Part shown: positions 26,410 to 38,500 of the stretch, one piece after another
How the letters are laid out: the number at the start of each line of letters is the position of its first letter
Numbering within the stretch: the stretch's first letter is position 1
Assembly: GCA_900708905.1 (NCBI GenBank)
Contig: CAADRB010000025.1
Coordinates: 916,532 to 980,531 of the forward strand
DNA from: Hymenolepis diminuta
Lineage: Eukaryota > Platyhelminthes > Cestoda > Cyclophyllidea > Hymenolepididae
Direction of reading: 5' to 3'
DNA: 64,000 bases
Program-made: the position numbers and the translations under genes
Notes under the pieces: model-generated
What the model was told of the DNA's origin: nothing
Databases searched by the model: none
Seen by the model: only the letters and a program-made list of their open reading frames with translations

Positions 26410-26780
26410 TTGACATGGCGGCATGTCTAGTTATCAGTCCTAACAGAAACAGCCTTGGCGAACTAGCTGAAGCGGTTGAAGAAAATTTAAGAACTCTACC
26501 ACTTGCTACGTGTCTACACACTGATCAAGCAACTCTCAATCCCGTTACTTCATAACATCCGAATTCGTCTCAAAACTGTTCGAGAAATGGATTTGCTTTT
26601 GCCGAAATTCTCCAAATCTATTGAGATCAGACAACGTTCCCGTACTCTGAGAGGATACAGGAGCTCGTCTAAACACCAAAATCCAATCTGCAACTCCTAT
26701 AGAACAAAAAGGGATGACGCTAGGAGATATCTGAGAAGCAGTGTATACTCAAATCTACTCCGAATTCAATACTATCCATT
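26410..26780 (+). pseudogene. Weak candidate: degraded retrotransposon integrase core
   Basis: A relatively GC-rich stretch contains overlapping open pieces in two frames. One reads FVSKLFEKWICFCRNSPNLL then RSDN, resembling the part of an integrase core before the second catalytic Asp (F-x-x-x-W-I-x-R-F-G-x-P-x-x-x-x-S-D-x-G). A later piece, LNTKIQSATPIEQKGMTLG, loosely resembles the T-x-x-Y-H-P-Q-G-D-G block. Stops and frame changes separate them. The spacing is right for one old integrase, but every motif is degenerate, so this is tentative. Confidence 0.3.
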
Positions 26781-27899
26781 GTTCTGCATGAAAATGTTTT
26801 TTATTCAACCCACCGGTCGGACCGCGTAAGCAAAAAACAACCATTTTCCCATTTCTCAAACACGTCACTCTTTTTTTATTTTTTAACTTTGATGAAAATT
26901 TATTAGCTCGGTGGTATATATATTGGCAGATTTATTTGTATTAAACTCTAACCCTCCTTATCACTAAAGTTGAAGAAGTTATATTCCTAAATCCCACTTT
27001 ATTTAGATTTATTAATTAAAATAAATTAAATTTTCAAATTATGCGGTCGAATGAGGAAATATTGGTTTTCTCCCTCAGTATATATGTATCATAGATGCAC
27101 TTTCAAAGTCTAATTATATCTGCCGTGATGTAAGAAATGGAAAGGCGGAATTTATTCATCTTGGACAAAGTCACCAGATTAATTCGATCATTGAACACGT
27201 TAAAATTTGCTATTTTATTAAACAAAAATTATCGTATGTAAAATGAAGTTGAAAAATTGTATTATCCGTCTGATCAGAGAAGTGATTGGTCAATTTTCGC
27301 ATTTGGATATGATTTTGGGATTTTGATTCGTGCGTTTAATATTACATTATCAAACCATAAAGAAAAGAAACCATGTCAACTTTTTCTTAAAAAAGGCTGA
27401 AATTTATAAAATATTAAGTAAAACTTCTTGAAAATTAGACAGTAATTGCGCCTGATATAATATTCAAATCAATTCAATAGCTGATACAAAATTCACCTAT
27501 TATAAAGAATATTCAACAACATGTGTTGATTATTTAATTTAATTTAAGGATAGTATATTATTAAATAGGTATTTAGTAACTATGACTTTACATTATTAAA
27601 GAAAATATTGGAAGTAAAACATACCTCAAATATTAGGTGATTGTATTTCCATTTGAATGTCGGCGGTTCGTGTTTTAACCGAATAAATTGCAAAGAGTCC
27701 CTTAAAAAATTTTCTCTTACCAATTTTTACAACTCTTCACAATGAGACAACATGAACATAGTATAAGGGAACCAAAAGTGACCAGAATACGAAAATATAA
27801 GCTCGAAAAAGTTTTCAATTCAAAGCTTGGCGAGGTCAGTCACATCTAATAGGTATCTTCTTTCCCATATCAGGGTTCTGGATGATATCATTTTATGCA

Positions 27900-28620
27900 A
27901 TTTTACAGTCCTTCCGTTTTCATTTCGAAGGCGCTTACCAGTTGGTAGATCATTTTTGGGTTAGTAGTAAATGATCCACCAACATCCTTTCATTTTGCTT
28001 TCATTCGCAGATTTAATGAGGTTTCACGTATATTTTTTCTCTTCTGCAACTTACAAGTTGCAAACAATATCTCAAGGGTGCCAATTTTGCTTGAAATGTG
28101 ACATTTATCCATCTTCGTCAGTGTAAGCCCGAAAGTAAGTACTGTGCAATATTCTCACCAACCTTTAATCCATTACCATCCAACTTATGATAGAAAAATG
28201 TAGATAAATCGTTCTGAAATACTAGTTTGATAAATGCTTCCAATATCTTTGATCTGATCCTAACCAATAGAATTTTAAATCTTATAAACGATCTAAGTTA
28301 CTCTAATTGTCTTTAGGCCTTTTCGATGTTTAAATTTGCAACATCATTGACTAGAACTCTGCCATTCACTAGGGAGTCAAGTTAGATGAGAATGCTCGCT
28401 GGATTATTCGTATAGTCATCTGCTTGGTGAAGGCGCTCAGAGCTGTCATAAAGAAACGTTTTCTCATATTTGTCAATTATTGAGCTAAGTAAGTTTTCTC
28501 CTTTCCTTCAAACTTAAGTCTTCTGCGTGTTTATGAAGTTCCACTGACCACTTCTCCGCCAGGACACGACAATCTGCCATTTACATCATCGAAGGTTATT
28601 AATATTCCAACAATTATTGG
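27900..28620 (-). pseudogene. Coding-like dispersed repeat family B, copy 1 (broken)
   Basis: Minus-strand pieces in changing frames look like real protein: RVLAEKWSVELHKHAEDLSL, then KYEKTFLYDSSERLHQADDY, RIRSKILEAFIKLVFQND, and KMDKCHISSKIGTLEILF, then about 60 mostly open codons to 27910. Stops and frameshifts separate them. The part around ILEAFIKLV aligns without gaps over about 64 bases with 44 kb (LLEALIEPV there) and keeps the same frame. The SKILEAFI block is faintly reminiscent of the region before the finger domain in LINE reverse transcriptases, but the expected motifs after it are absent. Family unknown. Confidence 0.4.
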
Positions 28621-30986
28621 GCGAAATAAGATAAATAGCACTGGTCGAAAATTTTTACTATATAACAACCAATCAGCCACCTATTTGAACTTACGTGAAA
28701 AATAACTAAATAATACACCACGACCCGTTGAAAGTTATTATTTCAGCTGGATAGGCCCCGAAGTTTAATCAAGCGAATTTTAAAGAACTTAATAACACGA
28801 AACTTGAGGCAAAAGGAGTTTATCAATTTATACTTCCTTGAGCAACAGTGAATGCTTCTTCCAATTTTAGATGGCACATAAGAGATAAGATCAAAGACTT
28901 CGAATCAAACTGAGAAATTATGCACTCAACGTAGTAATGCCACTTCAACTATTTCCAGTAAGCAATTTTAACTGTTAAATGTTTCATTAAATGATAATTT
29001 ATTGATAATCGAATAACTTTAACACTGAATAAGGTGGAGAAAAGGTCAATCAACAGAATTGATTCGTTTTTTATATCAAATTTAATAAATCGAAATAGAA
29101 GAAACAAACTTTAATCCTTTTTGCACTGAAAGTATTAATCTGTAAAGACATTTGAAATCTATTTGCCAATATGATTTGTTTAAACTAACAACACAGGTAT
29201 AATGGAGATATCACACACCCCCTAGCCACAGATTATCCCAGCATTCAGTAGTATGCCGTGTTGCATAACGTAATAAATTTTTTCGTTCTTATTGCTCTCC
29301 ATTTTGTTTTAATTGTATGCGAAGGAGTATTTTTGGACTAGTATTTCCTGTTAATAGTTTTGAAGTCGAAATACGACAACCTACAGCCTGTTCGTTCCTA
29401 ATCATGTGTCCATAATCCGCAAACACCCCATAATTCACAAACCATTGCCCAAGCGCAACCCGGCACTAATCCCCAACAAGCTCAGAGAGCAGCCCAATAA
29501 TGGAAGACCCACAGTAAAATCAAACTCCACAAATTGATGTTAATAGGTGGTCTTCTCCCTTTAATCCACATTATGTTTTACCGCCTAGTCGAATCGTAAG
29601 TGGAGTTACTTCATTTGAATTTAATTTCTTTGACTAATATGATAAATTTAGACCCCAATTATGTTCAATTTTAAATCTAATTTTGTTTTCCTCCTTGTTT
29701 CATGATTATTAAATCGTTAATTGGGTATGCGCTATTAAATTTCAAAATTGACCAAAATATGTCCCAGAATAATGTCATTCATTAAAGAAAAATGAATGAC
29801 ATTTCTCTAATTTCCTTTAATTTGCTTCATTAAATGAAAAATATAACACCGCTTTGAATAATAATTCTGCATAAAAGATTTACTGAGAGTAATTAGCGAA
29901 TTATTCTCACCTCTGTTTACTCTTTCCGCAAATATAAATCAAGATTTGTCATTCGTAGATTTTCAGTCCATTCAGTGAATTCCTACCCCCTACCTTCCTT
30001 CATATAAAAGTATTATTAATCACCAAATTTACGTCTAAATTATTATAATGATGGCCTATTATTGTTTTATTCTATTATTTTATGATTCAGAGATGTTATC
30101 GGCAACATTTGGAGGGTCATAGCAGCAGGAAGATATACAGAATTTTATTAAAAAACATTTGACAACTGCGTTGATAGCAAAGCTATTTTTTAATTAAGAG
30201 GCAAATTTAAGGGTAATTCAGCAAAACTAACTCGCCTATCGTATTACAGAGGCTTCGCTGGACTTCTATTTGCTGCCTTAATTTAGGGAAAGTTGCAAAG
30301 CTGCCCGCCATTACCGCCCAAAATATCATAAAAAGGTCATGATTTTCAAGGGACCCATAATGGGTAAGAGCAAGTAGACTAATAAAAGTATTAGTCTAGT
30401 TTTGAAATTTCTCATTGATTCCTCCCCGTGGTATCCCGTTTCCGCTGCTCTTTCACCATGAAGAAGCGCACAGACCTTTCGCCCAGAGATATCTGAGTTT
30501 TCATTTTCACATGTGGATTTAAATTTTATTATAATTTTTATTTTTGTTACTTTTCTAATGCATAACATGCGAGGTGTCTTAGTCACTAATGTTGGGCTTT
30601 CTAAATTATCTTCAAAACTATTCTTACAAACTATACCCGATGGCCTTTGTTTGAAGGTAAATTGAATGCATTTAACTAATACGAGTGTTTGGATCCAGAA
30701 TCAAAAATAAATTTTAATTGAAGTTGTAACTAAGATAAAAATTAAAAGGTACCTCCTTTTTATGAATGATTTTGAACTTTTAAAATACGTTTTTGGAATC
30801 CTTGGACTTGAGTAGACGTATATCCAAAAATTGCTGAAATTCGGGTTTGTTTATTAAGGTCATTCTGATTTTGGAGCTTATTTGCATCTATTATTTTATT
30901 AAATAATTATTAAATCGTTCATAGAACATTATCAGGCTTTGTTTTTGAATATTTTAATAAAATGGTTGCCAAATTTATTTATTCAG

Positions 30987-31533
30987 AAGGTGGTATAGAT
31001 TGTATGAATTTCTTGTGGATGGTTATGTGCATAAAATTGATTTCGTTATCTGGGCTATTATTACTCAACAGATAAACTGTAATGCTTTGTTTGAGTGCTA
31101 TAGAAATTTCATCTTAACTTCACTTGTTTTATTATATATTATGCTTAAAAAACTATGCGAAAGTCGAAACGCACAGGAGGGGATATGAAATGAGGTACTG
31201 AGATACATTAAAGCATTGGATCTTCATAAAGATAACAAAATGTATGTAAGTGAGAATGAATACGTGCTTTCTAGCAGACCATCATTGGCAATCCCAATAA
31301 AGGTCAACATTTTACGCACTAATTACAACTATAAGAGTTTAATAAATGTATTAGTGCTGGACAATTCTATCATTGTGAGGATGCATCACGATATTAGACG
31401 GCTTAGAAGAAGTTATAAGCACTGAAAGCTGCAACAAGTAACAGATAAACCGCATGAGGACCTTTTAACCGTTGTAATTATAAAATTCACGCTGAGAATG
31501 TGTGATGTACAACACATGTGCATGAATCGTTAG
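30987..31533 (+). pseudogene. Coding-like stretch of about 180 codons with two internal TGA stops, unassigned
   Basis: From an acceptor-like site (ttatttattcag, ending 30986) one frame stays open to a TAG at 31531 except for TGA at 31186 and 31423. It includes RWYRLYEFLVDGYVHKIDF, RYIKALDLHKDNKMYVSENE and LDNSIIVRMHHDIRRLRRSY. Codon choice and composition look like protein rather than random AT-rich frame. Another open piece, LNHWRSERTTASNERLACIL, follows near 31630. No domain was recognised. A decayed gene or an old transposon is likely. Confidence 0.35.
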
Positions 31534-31869
31534 TAATTTGAGAAATTGGGTTGTGCAACGTGTCTGAAAATGTAGTAATTAAAAATGCATTGAGATTGAG
31601 GTTACGCAAATGTGTCTAAATCACTGGAGGTCAGAAAGGACGACGGCATCAAACGAACGATTAGCGTGCATTTTACTCAATTTGAGAAGGCTTACAGAGC
31701 CTGACGATTTTTATATTGCGATTTAATTCACCAAGAAATTGACCAAAAATGTAAATGCTGACGAGAAGGAAACCAATTGAAAGCAGCGAAATTTCAGGAA
31801 GTGCGTAAAACTACTATGCTAGTTACTCTAAGGAATAATTTGAAACGCCCTGTTATTTCCTAGCGTGAT

Positions 31870-32280
31870 TTATAGGCTTGTAGCGGATGCTGCAAGTCTT
31901 TTTGCTACACCTAAGCAATCCTCCAAAGCAGTCCAAGTAGCCTCTAGCAGAGTCCTCTATTATCAATTCACTCCCGAATTAGCTAGGCTATGCCCAGAGT
32001 GGTAAGAACAAGTAACGTGTTGAGTGAAGAGAATCTATTGATCACTTCGTTGATTTTGTGAATCAAAAGCTTAGTCATTAAATACAAAACCATGCTAGGC
32101 TGCAGGGATCTTGATTGCTGCTTGGTTGAGGAGGTCTCTGCACACGCGGCCGGACTTGTTCTCAACGCGACCGGTTACATGACCGCACTTCCCGTGGTGA
32201 GCTCTAGCGCACGTGATTCAATCAGCCTTGTTGGCGTTGTGAACCCCACAAGCCTTATAAATAAATATTATCAGAAAAAT
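31870..32280 (-). pseudogene. Coding-like dispersed repeat family A, copy 2, with a GC-rich extension
   Basis: The minus strand reads RTLLEATWTALEDCLGVAKR near 31950-31890, aligned with the copy at 13.2 kb. Upstream on the same strand (32270-32110) is an unusually GC-rich block, containing HHGKCGHVTGRVENKSGRV with His and Cys residues, in a frame interrupted by a TGA and later stops. The plus strand of the block is also open (32092-32292), so the coding strand is inferred from the pair comparison only. Function unknown. Confidence 0.35.
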
Positions 32281-34287
32281 GTGACTAAATAATAAATATG
32301 CTTGTTTTATATTTCAAAATCTAGTTTCAATTTAATACAATTGATATGACTTACGCAGTAACGAAGAATTCAAAACAGGGGCACTTTATATTAAAATAAT
32401 TATTAATAAATATTGAATAAACTGAATAATTTTGTCCAAAAAACTCGCAATAATATATTTTTTTGTTAATTAATAAAAAAATACACTTTGGGTCGTTGCT
32501 TAGCATAATTTTGGAAAAAATTGCTGTAATTTGCTTAATCCGATGTTATTATTGAGTTCTTAGGCGTGTGACTATTTTGGAGGTTATAAAAGTGACGAGA
32601 ACATGTTATTTGCCGTTTTTGACGTTTTTACAATGCCACAGGCAAAAAAATCTTTGGTGTATCAAGAAATGGTGGATTACTAAATATTTTAATAAATATT
32701 TGACGGCTATCTGCAAAATATAAGTTCTTTCTGAGAAAAATTAAGATTTAATATTCTTTCGACGTTCCTATCATCTCTGACGTCACTGTTTCTCATAATT
32801 CTATTCGACATTGTCCTCTGTCTCCTGTTGTATCATTATCTTCTATGATACCTTCTATTACAACCCCTATTATGGTGGCCAATAGTGACATGAAGTTGCA
32901 CCTATCAGGTAGAAATAGTGTAAAAGTATAGAACCTTTCATGGCGTGTCGTTCCAGCATGACTTGTATGCGAACGTACCGTGACCAAGAAACAATCAGTC
33001 CCAAAAGGCCTTGGTCAATATAACCACATTCGAGCAAAACCCATACTCATTTGTCAGCCAAAGCGATCTACACCGTTAGGTGATGAATGCCAAGAACCCG
33101 AGGAAATAGTCTCTGCTATATCTGTTGCCTGCTCAACTGGAAAAGTATCAAAAATGGTCGCATAAGATGCAGCGCTGCGAAATCTGGTGTAATATCAATT
33201 AGGTCGAGTGAGGCACTAATTTACCCAAACAAACCTAATTAACGTAGGTATTAAAGTGTTATTAATTGTTATTCCTCATCATAGCTTTAAATATTTCAGT
33301 GGAATGAGGAAGAAATGGAAACGTAGTTAAATTTTTATTGAAGTTTTGGTTAAATTTCTAAACCAAGCACCATTAATCTGTATCTTACTGAATTTAGTAG
33401 GAAAATTAAATGCAATGAAAAATTAGATGATCATTAAAAACGTCGACGTGATAGAATTCACACAATTTACGATATGTCTGAAAACCCTGCATTATAAACT
33501 CAGCAATTCAATGTCTTGTGAAATATCATTTGTGTACAGATATTTCACACTACAACTATTCCCCTCATGGGATTACTTTCCCATTATAGCTTTTGAACTC
33601 TTCTTCTGATTTGTAAAGTCTTTTGCAAATACCTAATGACTTATGGCAAGATGAATGCTTGCGTTCGACAGCTTTGCAGCTGTTCATTGCAAGTGGCTGG
33701 CATCACCCAGCAGACGAAAACCCCTCCGGAAATAAAATTGGATTTTTATTAACGAAAAAATTGTTTGATTAACGTATAGTCGTTAAGTGTGATTTTATAC
33801 TCAATTAGAGATATGCGTGTACACCGTAAGTATTTCTGGCCACCGGGTTTAAGGAAAAAATTCAAGTCTTCTGACCTGAGGGTTTCCACTAGTATTGCAA
33901 TCCCAACAACTGTATCTAAAGATTTTCTCCTCTATTCTTGACCCTACTCAGCACTAACTATTGTAAAAAATAACTTTCTAATACACATACACCCAATGGA
34001 ATACAATTCAAGATTTTAAAGTGGGAAGAAAGTAGTATTCACATCTTAATGTCATTAATAACTATAAGCCAAGTGTTTGAATGATATGGCAGGAATAAGT
34101 GATTGCTGAAGTGATCGCACTGCATAAAAAATGGCAAAACTAAATATTCAATTATTTGTAGGAGAAAATGTATCTGGGATACAACAGGAAAGCTTCATGC
34201 CTTTGTAGTTATTGGCTAACTGACGTAACGCTAGGTGGGGAGATCTCATTTATTACTATATCCCTTTCAAACAATTATGTTGATCGA

Positions 34288-35142
34288 CCAAACACCCCCA
34301 AGAATTTGAAAGTTTACTCAAGAAGCTATTTATCATAACAGTCTTCGACGATTTAAAGGAGGTGCTTAATGGTCTTCTCGCATTCCCGATGACATAATAT
34401 TCAATAAACCGAAAATTCACCCCGGACGTTTTTCATTAAGCTTTCATTCGGGATCAGTAGATGAACTCCAATGTGCCCGATAAGGTTCGAAATAAGGGCT
34501 TTCCTCATTAACAGAACCTTCCAACTTATGATGAATGAGGTTATTTCTAAATTGGATCATGTTGAACGGAAATTGTTGAAACTAGATACAGAATAAGTTA
34601 GGACATTCGGGCATGTCGAGCACGCCAATGAACAACGTACGATGATCAGTAGCCTTAGCTTGGCTATTGAGCTATTAAATATAAACCTGCAGATTCTGGC
34701 AAAATCCGATACATAATTAGCTCCGATAAAACTTTGTAAATGTATGCTTTTGAGGACAGAGAAATGGAATGATTACGTGGTGTAAATAGGAGGACCCTAG
34801 AAGTAAAGTTTATTTGGATACCTCAGGTCGCAAATTAATTATGATGAGGCAGAAACCGATTAGGTATAATTCTCAAAACTTGCATAGCCAAACACCTCTA
34901 CATAAAAGGTTCACAGTCGTCATTCAGTGTAAATCAAGGTTACCATGATCTGTCTTCTAATATGGACTTTTCTGTAATGGCCCTAACGGTGTCTGATAAC
35001 GACAAACTTAAAGCGCTCTTGACTACTTGGAGAAAACTGAGGCCTTGTAGAATCACAATACGTGAAGAGCTAGTTCAGCGGATTCCTCTAGAGACTACCC
35101 TGACCAAACCACAAAATGAACCCTTAGCCCTTGGGTTGCTGT
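34288..35142 (+). pseudogene. Coding-like broken segment, partly coiled-coil, unassigned
   Basis: Plus-strand pieces: KHPQEFESLLKKLFIITVFD, then VISKLDHVERKLLKLDTE, a TAA, and EQRTMISSLSLAIELLNINL (heptad-like), then a 60-codon frame 34962-35144 containing SDNDKLKALLTTWRKLRPCR. Frame changes and stops separate them. The first block recurs weakly near 35445-35500 in the same orientation (PSEFESLMTRVF). No domain was recognised, and the antisense strand of the last block is also largely open. Confidence 0.3.
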
Positions 35143-35500
35143 GAAATTTAATTCAGAACTACTGAGTGAGTTAACAATCATATTTTCAATTAAATTTTGC
35201 AAGGAAAGTGCAAATTTTTAATAGTTTAACGATAAACTTAGCATAACCCCACCATTTTGAATCATTCTTCATGTACAAGTAGATATTTTCAAGCAAATAT
35301 TTCCTTATTAAACATTTTCTTGCGAAAAATTTGACAGCTGACATGAATAACAACATCACAGGAAAAGCAGTCGACCAAAGGTCAAAAGGGTCTTAATAGC
35401 AGATCGAGATGAGGCAGATGTATAATGACATAAGTTAGATTCATTTGACAAACACCCAGCGAATTTGAAAGCCTAATGACAAGAGTGTTTTAATTGCTCT

Positions 35501-38500
35501 CACAATGTAGTTAGTTGCACGGAGAGTACTCCCGATACATTCTAATATTAGAGATTTGTAATAACCATGGGTAATATTTAAGAACTCTTTTTATTTTCTA
35601 AATAAAAATCAATGCTATTCTCACTACAATTCCCGAGGAAGCGTTTAAACTGATAGCAACTAAATTATCTTTATCAAAGTCAGGTAGATGGGGAATTTCC
35701 GATAAGCCCATGAAGACAGCCTCATTGAAATGGAGACCTTAAGAAAACCTCGCATCCATAGGGAAAAGTGTTTAAAAAATTCAACTTGAATAAAGGGAAT
35801 GCATATTGTAGTTACCCTTATGAGAAACTCCCACTCTACCAACCGTATTCTTTACCAGAATTACCGGTGTTACTGGACTTGCCCTGATGAATACCAGATT
35901 CGTGCACCTGCTGTATCTCGTAAACGCGAGGACATTTTTGTGAATGTCACTCTTGTTTTCTCTTCCTCATGTATATATTCTCTATTCTTCTATCAGTCAA
36001 GTCCTTTTTCTGTCCTTGTGTATAGCTTAGTCTAGTGATAGAAGTATGGAAAACAAGTTTGAAACCTTGTAACCTCGTAACTTGGTTCACTTACAATTTG
36101 ACTTGAATTACTATGTGTCAGTCCAATTATAAGAAATCAATGAGAATAAAATTCATTTGCTTGTCCATGTTTAAAAAGAAGTAATTTTGTAGAAAATTCC
36201 TCAATAACAATACTGAATTTCGCAAATAAGTAGCATCTTATTTTATAAACACAAAATTGTTTGCTAAATACTCTTTTGGGAAGAATATGATGTGCAAGGA
36301 AGCTATTTATTATGTACCTACTGAAAGTTGAATGAATTAGAAGTTAAAGCGATTTATATGTAAATAGGAGTATAAAATTGGTTTCAGTCTTTTAATTAAT
36401 GCCAAGGCCCCGATTTTTTAATCATGCTTTGGCTGCAGGCATTGATCACAAGTGTTTGATCTTTTTACTTTAATTGGTAATTTAGAGATCTAAGTATAAG
36501 ATGTTCATGGTCATGTGTCCTCATTTGACCGTCTCTGAGGTCACACAAGTGCCAAGTGTTTATGTAAATAAAAGTCTGGCCTAACCTGTGTTGATCGATC
36601 CGATTCAGTTAAAAAGCAGTGGCCTTTAAGCATGCGTAATTTAATGAGACGAAAGGACCATGCGAGTAAATGGGGAACGGAGACCGATGGGACACGCAGA
36701 ATGCATGGTGTCCAACATTAATTAGATAATGGTTAATATCTTAATAGGAAAGTATTTGATGATTAAGTGATTAATCGGTAAGTGAGGCTGAGTGTCTATT
36801 GCATCTAGACTTTATTCTCAATCGATAAGTGGAATTTTAGCAGTGTCGCCATTGAATGACTTATGTCTTTCGGACTCCTGACAAATAAGCTGCTCAATAT
36901 ATTTATTTTAAGTACAATGTTTTCAGTTTTTAAATTCTCGCTATTATAGACTTACATGGTCTTTCATTCAATCTTGCTTTGCCAATAAGATGTTTTTTAA
37001 TGAACTCCTATTTCGGCAACTTTTCTTACATTTATCAACTCAACTACGATCATACGATTGCAAATTCTCTTCAATTGAGTGATGTTTAAAGATAAAAAAA
37101 ACCGCTGGTCATATTATTGTTTTTATTCCGACTAACTGTCAAGCTATCACGAACGCCAGTGCCTGCATATTGACAAGGTAGTTGGGTGACTTACAGACCA
37201 CCTAAAAGTGCTCATCCGGAGAAAAGATGTGCACGCTGCGGATTTGAGCTTAGTTTGTCATCTTTCTGTCGGGGGCCTAATATGATTGTCCATAGAATGA
37301 AAGTCCCACTATTACTATTGAATACGTGAGGCTGGATTAAAATAGTGCGTGGTTATGAACGAACAGAATGCATTGTATCAATCAGTGGCGACCTATCAGT
37401 CAGCATATACACTTAGGAACTTACTCGTGTAACTACGCTCGAATATACACACAAGGGACCAGTAGGAGCCGTAGGCTATTGATCTACACTTTGGATGCCG
37501 CCAGTAATGGGTCACATGACATCCAGATACGGTTAACTACTCTAGGGTTCTGCGATGCTTTCTCCCTCGCCAAGGATGTTTCAATTTGATAATGGAAAAT
37601 ACCTTTATAGGCCTAATTTCTAGAACCAAACTTTGGCGCGTTGGTTCAATAATAATTTACTCATATTTCAGAGAAAATTAATTAGCTACAGCAGTTAACA
37701 AGCTTGTTCGCATCCATCGTTGCACATTCAGTGTGTAGAATAATCAGCCGCATAAATTAGCCTGAATGAGGGAACAGAATTGGAGCGTCACCGGAGAGAC
37801 TCCATGACGTTTCCCCTTTACTTAAGATGGGAGTTGGAAAAGCTTTCTAAAAGAGCTATCATTCGTGGCTTCAGACCAATAGCAGTTTTTACTCTTTTGA
37901 AGGTCGAAGGAATAACGACAAGCTTAAATGGAGTTAACATGAAGGATCGGTATTGAATTCTCTGTTCTTTGAGGTTTAGATTAAGACTTGGCATGAATTT
38001 ATATCAAGATACGCGAGGCATATGTGCGGTTAATTTTATTTGTACCTAAATGCCATCTTACTCGACATTTACCTATACTTGTTGAAGTTTGGAATTTTAA
38101 GATAGACGTTTTGGTGTTCTCAGTTAAATAAATGCCATCACCAGGGCTTTACTTTAAATGATGGAATGTCAGGTAATATATTGAAGCATGGCTTTCTTTG
38201 CATTTTCCGAAATTACTCATTTGCATTCGCTATGGTATTATTTCGGTTTTGCGTCTACGAAGCCGCGGTGATGTCCTTATGTCCCTATGACTCAAAACTC
38301 CTATTTGTTTTGTTCTACTTACATCTTGGTGTTCTGCTCCAATGCTGTTATTAACTGTTAGTTACGATCAAGATCGGATTAATTAGTTCTCTCAATTTTT
38401 TATTCCTCTCCCTGTAGAGAAGGGTAAAAATGGGGAAATTTAGCAGCCATCTTACTTATGTCCACAAACCTTCCTCCAAGAGCGACAGCGACCGATGACT

